Origin: Sipunculus nudus
Taxonomy: Eukaryota; Annelida; Sipuncula; Golfingiida; Sipunculidae
Length of the DNA stretch: 64,000 nucleotides
Assembly (NCBI GenBank): GCA_026874595.1
Contig: CM049308.1
Coordinates: forward strand, 96,956,624 to 97,020,623
Reading direction: 5' to 3'
The notes under the pieces are model-generated. The model was not told the DNA's origin. It did not search any database and saw only the letters and a list, made by a program, of their open reading frames with translations. The translations under genes were made by a program, and so were the position numbers. Below, piece by piece: positions 39,131 through 52,114 of the stretch; positions within the stretch are counted from its first letter, which is position 1; every line of letters starts with the position of its first letter.

Positions 39131-41129
39131 CTTCCTCTGATAACATATCTGTCAGACCTTCATCTGATAACATATCTGTCAGACCTTACTCTGATAACAT
39201 ATCTGTCAGGCCTTCCTGTGATAACATATCTGTCAGGCCTTTCTTTGATAACATATCTGTTAGCCCTTCCTTTGATAACATATCTGTCAGGCCTTCCTCT
39301 GATAACATATCTGTCAGACCTTCCTCTGATAACATATCTGTCAGACCTTCCTTTGATAACATATCTGTCAGACCTTCCTTTGATAACATATCTGTCAGGC
39401 CTTCCTTTCATAACATATCTGTCAGGCCTTCCTGTGATAACATATCTGTCAGACCTTCCTCTGATAACATAGCTGTCAGACCTTCCTCTGATAAAATATC
39501 TGTCAGACCTTCCTTTGATAACATATCTGTCAGACCTTCCATTGATAACATATCTGTCAGGCCTTCCTTTGATATCATATCTGTCAGGCCTTCCTCTGAT
39601 AAAATATCTGTCAGACCTTCCTGTGATAACATATCTGTCAGACCTAACTCTGATAACATATCTGTCAGGGTTTCTTTGATATCATATCTGTCAAACCTTC
39701 CTCTGATAACATATCTGTCAGACCTTCCTCTGATAACATATCTGTCAGACCTTCCTCTGATAATATATCTGTCAGACCTTCCTCTGAAAACATATCTGTC
39801 AGACCTTCCTTTGATAACATATCTGTCAGGCCTTCCTGTGATAACATATCTGTCAGGCTTCCTGTGATAACATATCTGTCAGGCTTCCTTTGATAACATA
39901 TCTGTCAGGCCTTCCTCTGATAACATATCTGTCAAAGCTTCCTGTGATAATATATCTGTGAGGCCTCCCTTTGAATAACATATCTGTCAGACTTCCCTTT
40001 GATAACATATCTGTCAGACCTTCCTCTGATAACATATCTGTCAGACCTTCCTCTGATAACATATCTGTCAGGCCTTCCTTTGATAACATATCTGTCAGGG
40101 CTTCCTGTGATAACATATCTGTCAGGGCTTTCTGTGATAACATATCTGTCAGACCTTCCTTTGATAACAAATACTGTCAGACCATCCTTTGATAACATAT
40201 CTGTCAGGCCTTCCTCTGATAACATATCTGTCAGGGCTTCCTGTGATAATATATCTGCGAGGCCTCCCTTTGATAACATATCTGTCAGACTTCCCTTTGA
40301 ATAACATATCTGTCAGACCTTCACTTGAAAACATATCTGTCAGACCTTCCTTTGATAACATATCTGTCAGACCTTCCTCTGATAACATATCTGTCAGACC
40401 TTCATCTGATAACATATCTGTCAGACCTTACTCTGATAACATATCTGTCAGGCCTTCCTGTGATAACATATCTGTCAGGCCTTTCTTTGATAACATATCT
40501 GTTAGCCCTTCCTTTGATAACATATCTGTCAGGCCTTCCTCTGATAACATATCTGTCAGACCTTCCTCTGATAACATATCTGTCAGACCTTCCTTTGATA
40601 ACATATCTGTCAGACCTTCCTTTGATAACATATCTGTCAGGCCTTCCTTTCATAACATATCTGTCAGGCCTTCCTGTGATAACATATCTGTCAGACCTTC
40701 CTCTGATAACATAGCTGTCAGACCTTCCTCTGATAACATATCTGTCAGACCTTCCTTTGATAACATATCTGTCAGACCTTCCATTGATAACATATCTGTC
40801 AGGCCTTCCTTTGATATCATATCTGTCAGGCCTTCCTCTGATAAAATATCTGTCAGACCTTCCTGTGATAACATATCTGTCAGACCTAACTCTGATAACA
40901 TATCTGTCAGGGTTTCTTTGATATCATATCTGTCAAACCTTCCTCTGATAACATATCTGTCAGACCTTCCTCTGATAACATATCTGTCAGACCTTCCTCT
41001 GATAATATATCTGTCAGACCTTCCTCTGAAAACATATCTGTCAGACCTTCCTTTGATAACATATCTGTCAGGCCTTCCTGTGATAACATATCTGTCAGGC
41101 TTCCTGTGATAACATATCTGTCAGGCTTC
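38646..41129 (+). repeat. 1,242-bp tandem duplication (exactly 46 x 27)
   Basis: Copy 1 is about 38,646-39,887 and copy 2 is about 39,888-41,129. Both carry the rare CTGTCAAAGC at 38,688 and 39,930. I noticed two differences: CCTTTCTCTG near 38,808 against CCTTCCTCTG, and GATAAAATATC near 39,492 against GATAACATATC. Confidence 0.88.
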
Positions 41130-42155
41130 CTTTGATAACATATCTGTCAGGGCTTCCTGTGATAACATATATGTCAGACCTTCCTCTGATAACATATCTG
41201 TCAGACCTTCCTTTGATAACATATCTCTCAGACCTTCCTCTGATAACATATCTATCAGACCATCCTTTGATAACATATCTGTTAGCCCTTCCTTTGATTA
41301 CATATCTGTCAGGCCTTACTCTGATAACATATCTGTCAGACCTTCCTCTGATAACATATCTGTCAGGCCTTCCTTTGATAACATATCTGTCAGACCTTCC
41401 TTTGATAACATATCTGTCAGACCTTCCTCTCATAACATATATGTCAGACCTTCCTTTGATAACATATCTGTCAGACCTTCCTCTGATAACATATCTATCA
41501 GACCATCCTTTGATAACATATCTGTTAGCCCTTCCTTTGATTACATATCTGTCAGGCCTTACTCTGATAACATATCTGTCAGACCTTCCTCTGATAACAT
41601 ATCTGTCTGGGTTCCTTATGAATCATACCTGTCAGACCTTCCTCTGATAAAATATCTGTCAGACCTTCCTCTGATAACGTAACTGTCAGACCTTCCTTTG
41701 ATAACATATCTGTCAGATCTTCCTTTGATAACATATCTGTCAGACCTTCCTCTTATAACATATCTGTCAGACCTTCCTCTGATAACATATCTGTCAGGCC
41801 TTCCTTTGATAACATATCTGTCAGGGCTTCCTGTGATAACATATCTGTCAGGGCTTTCTGTGATAACATATCTGTCAGACCTTCCTTTGATAACAAATAC
41901 TGTCAGACCATCCTTTGATAACATATCTGTCAGGCCTTCCTCTGATAACATATCTGTCAGGGCTTCCTGTGATAATATATCTGTGAGGCCTCCCTTTGAT
42001 AACATATCTGTCAGACTTCCCTTTGAATAACATATCTGTCAGACCTTCACTTGAAAACATATCTGTCAGACCTTCCTTTGATAACATATCTGTCAGACCT
42101 TCCTCTGATAACATATCTGTCAGACCTTCATCTGATAACATATCTGTCAGACCTT
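40090..42155 (+). repeat. 2.1-kb satellite block, partner at 50.05-52.11 kb
   Basis: Constant offset of 9,959 bp. Both copies have CTGTCTGGG before the TATGAATCATACC landmark and a CTCTTATAAC unit (near 41,752 and 51,711). One difference seen: GATAAAATATC near 41,647 is GATAACATATC in the partner. The blocks are separated by unrelated-order satellite, so this is not a simple tandem copy. Confidence 0.85.
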
Positions 42156-42370
42156 ACTCTGATAACATATCTGTCAGGCCTTCCTGTGATAACATATCTG
42201 TCAGGCCTTTCTTTGATAACATATCTGTTAGCCCTTCCTTTGATAACATATCTGTCAGGCCTTCCTCTGATAACATATCTGTCAGGCCTTCCTCTGATAA
42301 CATATCTGTCAGACCTTCCTTTGATAACATATCTGTCAGGCCTCTCTTGATAACGTATCTGTCAGACCTT

Positions 42371-45300
42371 CCTCTGATAATATATCTGTCAGACCTCCCT
42401 TTGATAACATATCTGTCAGACCTTCCTTTGATAACATATCTGTCAGATCTTCCTTTGATAACATATCTGTCAGGCCTTCCTTTGATAACATATTTGTCAG
42501 GCCTTCCTTTGATAACATATCTGTCAGGGCTTCCTTTGATAACATATCTGTCAGACCTTCCTTTGATAACATATCTGTCAGGCCTTCCTTCGATATCATA
42601 TCTGTCAGACCTTCCTCTGATAACATATCTGTCAGACCTTCCTCTGATAACATATCTGTCAGGGCTTCCTTTGATAACATATCTTTCAGACCTTCCTTTG
42701 ATAACATATCTGTCAGGGCCTCCTTTGATAAAATATCTGTCAGATCTTCCTCTGATAACATATCTGTCAGACCTTCCTTTGATAACACATCTGTCATACC
42801 TTCCTCTGATAACATATCTGTCAGGCCTTCCTGTGATAGCAAATCTGTCAGGCCTTCCTTTGATAACATATCTGTCAGGGCTTCCTTTGATAGTATATCT
42901 GTCAGACCTTCCTCTGATAACATATCTGTCAGACCTTCCTCTGATAACATATCTGTCAGGACTTCTGGTGATAACATATCTGTCAGACCTTCCTTTGATA
43001 ACATATATGTCAGACCTTCCTCTGATAACATATCTGTCAGGGTTCCTTTGATATCATATCTGTCAGACCTTCTTCTGATAACATATCTGTCAGACCTTCC
43101 TTTGATAACATATCTGTCAGATCTTCCTTTGATAACATATCTGTCAGGCCTTTCTTTGATAACATATCTGTCAGGCCTTCCTTTGATAACACATTTGTCA
43201 GGCCTTCCTTTGAAAACATATCTGTCAGGGCTTCCTGTGATAACATATCTGTCAGGGCTTCCTGTGATAACATATCTGTCAGACCTTCCTTTGATAACAT
43301 ATCTGTCATACCTTCCTCTGATAACATATCTGTCAGACCTTCCTTTGATAGCATATCTGTCAGACCTTCATTTGATAACATATCTGTCAGGCCTATCTCT
43401 GATAACATATCTGTCAGACCTTCCTTTGATAACATATCTGTCAGGCCTTCCTCTGATAGTATATCTGTCAGGCCCTCCTTTCATAACATATCTGTCAGGC
43501 CTTCCTGTGATAACATATCTGTCAGACCTTCCTCTGATAACATAGCTGTCAGACCTTCCTCTGATAACATATCTGTCAGACCTTCCTTTGATAACATATC
43601 TGTCAGACCTTCCATTGATAACATATCTGTCAGGCCTTCCTTTGATATCATATCTGTCAGGCCTTCCTCTGATAAAATATCTGTCAGACATTCCTATGAT
43701 AACATATCTGTCAGACCTAACTCTGATAACATATCTGTCAGGGTTTCTTTGATATCATATCTGTCAAACCTTCCTCTGATAACATATCTGTCAGACCTTC
43801 CTCTGATAACATATCTGTCAGACCTGCCTCTGATAATATATCTGTCAGACCTTCCTCTGAAAATATATCTGTCAGACCTTCCTTTGATAACATATCTGTC
43901 AGGCCTTCCTGTGATAACATATCTGTCAGGCTTCCTGTGATAACATATCTTTCAGGCTTCCTTTGATAACATATCTGTCAGGGCTTCCTGTGATAACATA
44001 TATGTCAGACCTTCCTCTGATAACATATCTGTCAGACCTTCCTTTGAAAACATATCTCTCAGACCTTCCTCTGATAACATATCTATCAGACCATCCTTTG
44101 ATAACATATCTGTTAGCCCTTCCTTTGATTACATATCTGTCAGGCCTTACTCTGATAACATATCTGTCAGACCTTCCTCTGATAACATATCTGTCAGGCC
44201 TTCCTTTGATAACATATCTGTCAGACCTTCCTTTGATAACATATCTGTCAGACCTTCCTCTCATAACATATATGTCAGACCTTCCTTTGATAACATATCT
44301 GTCAGACCTTCCTCTGATAACATATCTATCAGACCATCCTCTGATAATATATCTGTCAGACCTCCCTTTGATAACATATCTGTCAGACCTTCCTTTGATA
44401 ACATATCTGTCAGATCTTCCTTTGATAACATATCTGTCAGGCCTTCCTTTGATAACATATTTGTCAGGCCTTCCTTTGATAACATATCTGTCAGGGCTTC
44501 CTTTGATAACATATCTGTCAGACCTTCCTTTGATAACATATCTGTCAGGCCTTCCTTCGATATCATATCTGTCAGACCTTCCTCTGATAACATATCTGTC
44601 AGACCTTCCTCTGATAACATATCTGTCAGGGCTTCCTTTGATAACATATCTTTCAGACCTTCCTTTGATAACATATCTGTCAGGGCCTCCTTTGATAAAA
44701 TATCTGTCAGATCTTCCTCTGATAACATATCTGTCAGACCTTCCTTTGATAACACATCTGTCATACCTTCCTCTGATAACATATCTGTCAGGCCTTCCTG
44801 TGATAGCAAATCTGTCAGGCCTTCCTTTGATAACATATCTGTCAGGGCTTCCTTTGATAGTATATCTGTCAGACCTTCCTCTGATAACATATCTGTCAGA
44901 CCTTCCTCTGATAACATATCTGTCAGGACTTCTGGTGATAACATATCTGTCAGACCTTCCTTTGATAACATATATGTCAGACCTTCCTCTGATAACATAT
45001 CTGTCAGGGTTCCTTTGATATCATATCTGTCAGACCTTCTTCTGATAACATATCTGTCAGACCTTCCTTTGATAACATATCTGTCAGATCTTCCTTTGAT
45101 AACATATCTGTCAGGCCTTTCTTTGATAACATATCTGTCAGGCCTTCCTTTGATAACACATTTGTCAGGCCTTCCTTTGAAAACATATCTGTCAGGGCTT
45201 CCTGTGATAACATATCTGTCAGGGCTTCCTGTGATAACATATCTGTCAGACCTTCCTTTGATAACATATCTGTCATACCTTCCTCTGATAACATATCTGT

Positions 45301-46304
45301 CAGACCTTCCTTTGATAGCATATCTGTCAGACCTTCATTTGATAACATATCTGTCAGGCCTATCTCTGATAACATATCTGTCAGACCTTCCTTTGATAAC
45401 ATATCTGTCAGGCCTTCCTCTGATAGTATATCTGTCAGGCCCTCCTTTCATAACATATCTGTCAGGCCTTCCTGTGATAACATATCTGTCAGACCTTCCT
45501 CTGATAACATAGCTGTCAGACCTTCCTCTGATAACATATCTGTCAGACCTTCCTTTGATAACATATCTGTCAGACCTTCCATTGATAACATATCTGTCAG
45601 GCCTTCCTTTGATATCATATCTGTCAGGCCTTCCTCTGATAAAATATCTGTCAGACATTCCTATGATAACATATCTGTCAGACCTAACTCTGATAACATA
45701 TCTGTCAGGGTTTCTTTGATATCATATCTGTCAAACCTTCCTCTGATAACATATCTGTCAGACCTTCCTCTGATAACATATCTGTCAGACCTGCCTCTGA
45801 TAATATATCTGTCAGACCTTCCTCTGAAAATATATCTGTCAGACCTTCCTTTGATAACATATCTGTCAGGCCTTCCTGTGATAACATATCTGTCAGGCTT
45901 CCTGTGATAACATATCTTTCAGGCTTCCTTTGATAACATATCTGTCAGGGCTTCCTGTGATAACATATATGTCAGACCTTCCTCTGATAACATATCTGTC
46001 AGACCTTCCTTTGAAAACATATCTCTCAGACCTTCCTCTGATAACATATCTATCAGACCATCCTTTGATAACATATCTGTTAGCCCTTCCTTTGATTACA
46101 TATCTGTCAGGCCTTACTCTGATAACATATCTGTCAGACCTTCCTCTGATAACATATCTGTCAGGCCTTCCTTTGATAACATATCTGTCAGACCTTCCTT
46201 TGATAACATATCTGTCAGACCTTCCTCTCATAACATATATGTCAGACCTTCCTTTGATAACATATCTGTCAGACCTTCCTCTGATAACATATCTATCAGA
46301 CCAT
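42371..46304 (+). repeat. 1,967-bp tandem duplication
   Basis: Copy 1 is about 42,371-44,337 and copy 2 is about 44,338-46,304. The junction is visible: at 44,331-44,346 a CCATCC tail, normally followed by TTTGATAAC, runs straight into CTGATAATATATC, which is the start of the copy. I found no difference between the two copies, although they hold many rare variants (GATAGCAAATC, GGACTTCTGGTG, GACCTGCC, CCTATCTCTG). Confidence 0.92.
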
Positions 46305-48984
46305 CCTTTGATAACATATCTGTTAGCCCTTCCTTTGATTACATATCTGTCAGGCCTTACTCTGATAACATATCTGTCAGACCTTCCTCTGATAACATAT
46401 CTGTCAGGGTTCCTTATGAATCATACCTGTCAGACCTTCCTCTGATAACATATCTGTCAGACCTTCCTCTGATAACGTTACTGTCAGACCTTCCTTTGAT
46501 AACATATCTGTCAGATCTTCCTTTGATAACATATCTGTCAGACCTTCCTCTGATAACATATCTGTCAGACCTTCCTCTGATAACATATCTGTCAGGCCTT
46601 CCTTTGATAACATATCTGTCAGACCATCCTTTGATAACATATCTGTCAGGCCTTCCTCTGATAACATATCTGTCAGGGCTTCCTTTGATATCATATCTGC
46701 CAGACCTTCCTCTGATAACATATCTGTCAGGCCTTCCTTTAAAAACATATCTGTCAGGGCTTCCTTTGATAACATATCTGTCAGACCTTCCTCTGATAAC
46801 ATATCTGTCAGACCTTCCTTCGATAACATATCTGTCAGTCCTCCCTTTGATAACATATCTGTCAGACCTTCCTCTGATAACATATCTGTCAGACCTTCCT
46901 TTGATAACATATCTGTCAGATCTTCCTTTGATAACATATCTGTCAGACCTTCCTCTGATAACATATCTGTCAGGCCTTCTTTGGATAACATATCTGTCAG
47001 ACCTTCCTTTGATAACATATTCGTCAGGCCTTCATTTGATAACATATCTGTCAGGCCTCCCTTTAAATAACATATCTGTCAAGGCTTCCTGTGATAACAT
47101 ATCTGTCAGACCTTCCTTTGATAACATATCTGTCAGACCTTCCTTTGATAACATATCTGTCAGACCTTCCTCTGATAAAATATCTGTCCGACCTTCCTCT
47201 GATAACATATCTGTCAGACCTTCCTCTGATAACATATCTGTCAGGCCTTCCTTTGATAACATATCTGTCAGACCTTCCTTTGATAACATATCTGTCAGAC
47301 CTTCCTCTGATAACATATCTGTCAGACCTTCCTCTGATAACATATCTGTCAGACCTTCCTCTGATAACATATCTGTCAGGGCTTCCTTTGATAACATATC
47401 TGTCAGGTCTTCCTTTGATAACATATCTGTCTGGCCTTCCTTTGATAACATATCTGTCAGACCTTCCTCTGATAACATATCTGTCAGACCTTCCTCTGAT
47501 AACATATCTGTCAGACCTTCCTCTGAAAACATATCTGTCAGACCTTCCTTCGATAACATATCTGTCTGGCCTTCCTTTGATAACATATCTGTCAGACCTT
47601 CCTCTGATAACATATCTGTCAGACCTTCCTCTGATAACATATCTGTCAGACCTTCCTCTGATAACATATCTGTCAGACCTTCCTCTGATAACATATCTGT
47701 CAGACCTTCCTCTGAAAACATATCTGTCAGACCTTCCTTTGATAACATATCTGTCAGGTCTTCCTTTGATAACATATCTGCCTGGCCTTCCTTTGATAAC
47801 ATATCTGTCAGGGCTTCCTGTGATAACATATCTGTCAGACCTTCCTCTGATAACATATCTGTCAGACCTTCCTCTGATAACATATCTGTCAGACCTTCCT
47901 TTGATAACATATCTGTCAGACCTCCCTTTGAATAACATATCTGTCAGACCTCCCTTTGATAACATATTTGTCAGGCCTTCCTCTGATAACATATCTGTCA
48001 GACCTTCCTCTGATAACATATCTGTCAGACCTTCCTCTGATAACATATCTGTCAGGCCTTCCTTTGATAACATATCTGTCAGACCTTCCTTTGATAACAT
48101 ATCTGTCAGACCTTCCTCTGATAACATATCTGTCAGACCTTTCTCTGATAACATATCTGTCAGACCTTCCTTTGATAACATATCTGTCAGACCTTCCTGT
48201 GATAAAATATCTGTCAGACCTTCCTCTGATAACATATCTGTTAGGCCTTCCTTTGATAACATATCTGTCAGACCTTCCTTTGATAACATATCTCTCAGAC
48301 CTTCCTCTGATAACATATCTATCAGATTATCCTTTGATAACATATCTGTCAGGCCTTCCTTTGATTACATATCTATCAGGCCTTCCTTTAATAACATATC
48401 TGTCAGGCCTTCGTTTGATAACATATCTGTCAGGGCTTCCTGTGATAACATATCTGTCAGGCCTCCCTTTGAATAACATATCTGTCAGACCTCCCTTTGA
48501 ATAACATATCTGTCAGACCTTCCTTTGATAACATATCTGTCAGACCTTCCTCTGATAACATATCTGTCAGAACTTCCTCTGAAAACATATCTGTCAGACC
48601 TTCCTTTGATAACATATCTGTCAGACCTTCCTTTGATAACATATCTGTCAGGCCTTCCTTTGATAACATATCTGTCAGGCCTTCCTCTGATAAAATATCT
48701 GTCAGACCTTCCTCTGATAACATTACTGTCAGGCCTTCCTCTGATAACATATCTGTCAGACCTTCCTTTGATAACATATCTGTCAGGCCTCTCTTGATAA
48801 CGTATCTGTCAGACCTTCCTCTGATAATATATCTGTCAGACCTCCCTTTGATAACATATCTGTCAGACCTTCCTTTGATAACATATCTGTCAGATCTTCC
48901 TTTGATAACATATCTGTCAGGCCTTCCTTTGATAACATATTTGTCAGGCCTTCCTTTGATAACATATCTGTCAGGGCTTCCTTT

Positions 48985-49010
48985 GATAACATATCTGTCA
49001 GACCTTCCTT
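48985..49010 (+). repeat. 26-bp monomer with 1-bp tail deletion
   Basis: The tail reads ACCTTCCTT and is followed directly by GATAAC. Related blocks near 4.13 and 19.77 kb keep ACCTTCCTTT, so the loss is private to this copy. Confidence 0.8.
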
Positions 49011-50070
49011 GATAACATATCTGTCAGGCCTTCCTTCGATATCATATCTGTCAGACCTTCCTCTGATAACATATCTGTCAGACCTTCCTCTGATAACATA
49101 TCTGTCAGACCTTCCTTCGATAACATATCTCTCAGTCCTCCCTTTGATAACATATCTGTCAGACCTTCCTCTGATAACATATCTGTCAGACCTTCCTTTG
49201 ATAACATATCTGTCAGATCTTCCTTTGATAACATATCTGTCAGACCTTCCTCTGATAACATATCTGTCAGGCCTTCCTTCGATAACATATCTGTCAGTCC
49301 TCCCTTTGATAACATATCTGTCAGACCTTCCTCTGATAACATATCTGTCAGACCTTCCTTTGATAACATATCTGTCAGATCTTCCTTTGATAACATATCT
49401 GTCAGACCTTCCTCTGATAACATATCTGTCAGGCCTTCTTTGGATAACATATCTGTCAGACCTTCCTTTGATAACATATTCGTCAGGCCTTCATTTGATA
49501 ACATATCTGTCAGGCCTCCCTTTAAATAACATATCTGTCAAGGCTTCCTGTGATAACATATCTGTCAGACCTTCCTTTGATAAAATATCTGTCAGACCTT
49601 CCTTTGATAACATATCTGTCAGACCTTCCTCTGATAAAATATCTGTCAGACCTTCCTCTGATAACATATCTGTTAGGCCTTCCTTTGATAACAGATCTGT
49701 CAGGGCTTCCTGTGAAAACATATCTGTCAGGCCTCACTTTGATAACATTTCCGTCAGGCCTTCCTTTGATAACATATCTGTCAGGCCTCCCTTTGATAAC
49801 ATATCTGTCAGGCCTCCCTTTGAATAACATATCTATCAAGCCTTCCTTTAATAACATATCTGTTAGGCCTTCGTTTGATAACATATCTGTCAGGGCTTCC
49901 TGTGATAACATATCTGTCAGGCCTCCCTTTGAATAACATATCTGTCAGACCTCCCTTTGAATAACATATCTGTCAGACCTTCCTTTGATAACATATCTGT
50001 CAGACCTTCCTCTGATAATATATCTGTCAAACCTTACTCTGATAACATATCTGTCAGACCTTCCTTTGAT
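49010..50070 (+). repeat. Satellite segment with local 5-unit-scale reduplication
   Basis: The series CCTTCGATAAC, AGTCCTCCCTTTG, CTCTG, TTTG, GATCTTCC occurs twice in a row here (starting near 49,113 and 49,276), where relatives at 16.7, 19.8 and 46.8 kb have it once. The 3' part matches 4.4-5.0 kb at an offset of 45,039 bp, and a shorter part recurs at about 52.13-52.44 kb. Confidence 0.72.
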
Positions 50071-52114
50071 AACATATCTGTCAGGGCTTTCTGTGATAAC
50101 ATATCTGTCAGACCTTCCTTTGATAACAAATACTGTCAGACCATCCTTTGATAACATATCTGTCAGGCCTTCCTCTGATAACATATCTGTCAGGGCTTCC
50201 TGTGATAATATATCTGCGAGGCCTCCCTTTGATAACATATCTGTCAGACTTCCCTTTGAATAACATATCTGTCAGACCTTCACTTGAAAACATATCTGTC
50301 AGACCTTCCTTTGATAACATATCTGTCAGACCTTCCTCTGATAACATATCTGTCAGACCTTCATCTGATAACATATCTGTCAGACCTTACTCTGATAACA
50401 TATCTGTCAGGCCTTCCTGTGATAACATATCTGTCAGGCCTTTCTTTGATAACATATCTGTTAGCCCTTCCTTTGATAACATATCTGTCAGGCCTTCCTC
50501 TGATAACATATCTGTCAGACCTTCCTCTGATAACATATCTGTCAGACCTTCCTTTGATAACATATCTGTCAGACCTTCCTTTGATAACATATCTGTCAGG
50601 CCTTCCTTTCATAACATATCTGTCAGGCCTTCCTGTGATAACATATCTGTCAGACCTTCCTCTGATAACATAGCTGTCAGACCTTCCTCTGATAACATAT
50701 CTGTCAGACCTTCCTTTGATAACATATCTGTCAGACCTTCCATTGATAACATATCTGTCAGGCCTTCCTTTGATATCATATCTGTCAGGCCTTCCTCTGA
50801 TAAAATATCTGTCAGACCTTCCTGTGATAACATATCTGTCAGACCTAACTCTGATAACATATCTGTCAGGGTTTCTTTGATATCATATCTGTCAAACCTT
50901 CCTCTGATAACATATCTGTCAGACCTTCCTCTGATAACATATCTGTCAGACCTTCCTCTGATAATATATCTGTCAGACCTTCCTCTGAAAACATATCTGT
51001 CAGACCTTCCTTTGATAACATATCTGTCAGGCCTTCCTGTGATAACATATCTGTCAGGCTTCCTGTGATAACATATCTGTCAGGCTTCCTTTGATAACAT
51101 ATCTGTCAGGGCTTCCTGTGATAACATATATGTCAGACCTTCCTCTGATAACATATCTGTCAGACCTTCCTTTGATAACATATCTCTCAGACCTTCCTCT
51201 GATAACATATCTATCAGACCATCCTTTGATAACATATCTGTTAGCCCTTCCTTTGATTACATATCTGTCAGGCCTTACTCTGATAACATATCTGTCAGAC
51301 CTTCCTCTGATAACATATCTGTCAGGCCTTCCTTTGATAACATATCTGTCAGACCTTCCTTTGATAACATATCTGTCAGACCTTCCTCTCATAACATATA
51401 TGTCAGACCTTCCTTTGATAACATATCTGTCAGACCTTCCTCTGATAACATATCTATCAGACCATCCTTTGATAACATATCTGTTAGCCCTTCCTTTGAT
51501 TACATATCTGTCAGGCCTTACTCTGATAACATATCTGTCAGACCTTCCTCTGATAACATATCTGTCTGGGTTCCTTATGAATCATACCTGTCAGACCTTC
51601 CTCTGATAACATATCTGTCAGACCTTCCTCTGATAACGTAACTGTCAGACCTTCCTTTGATAACATATCTGTCAGATCTTCCTTTGATAACATATCTGTC
51701 AGACCTTCCTCTTATAACATATCTGTCAGACCTTCCTCTGATAACATATCTGTCAGGCCTTCCTTTGATAACATATCTGTCAGGGCTTCCTGTGATAACA
51801 TATCTGTCAGGGCTTTCTGTGATAACATATCTGTCAGACCTTCCTTTGATAACAAATACTGTCAGACCATCCTTTGATAACATATCTGTCAGGCCTTCCT
51901 CTGATAACATATCTGTCAGGGCTTCCTGTGATAATATATCTGTGAGGCCTCCCTTTGATAACATATCTGTCAGACTTCCCTTTGAATAACATATCTGTCA
52001 GACCTTCACTTGAAAACATATCTGTCAGACCTTCCTTTGATAACATATCTGTCAGACCTTCCTCTGATAACATATCTGTCAGACCTTCATCTGATAACAT
52101 ATCTGTCAGACCTT

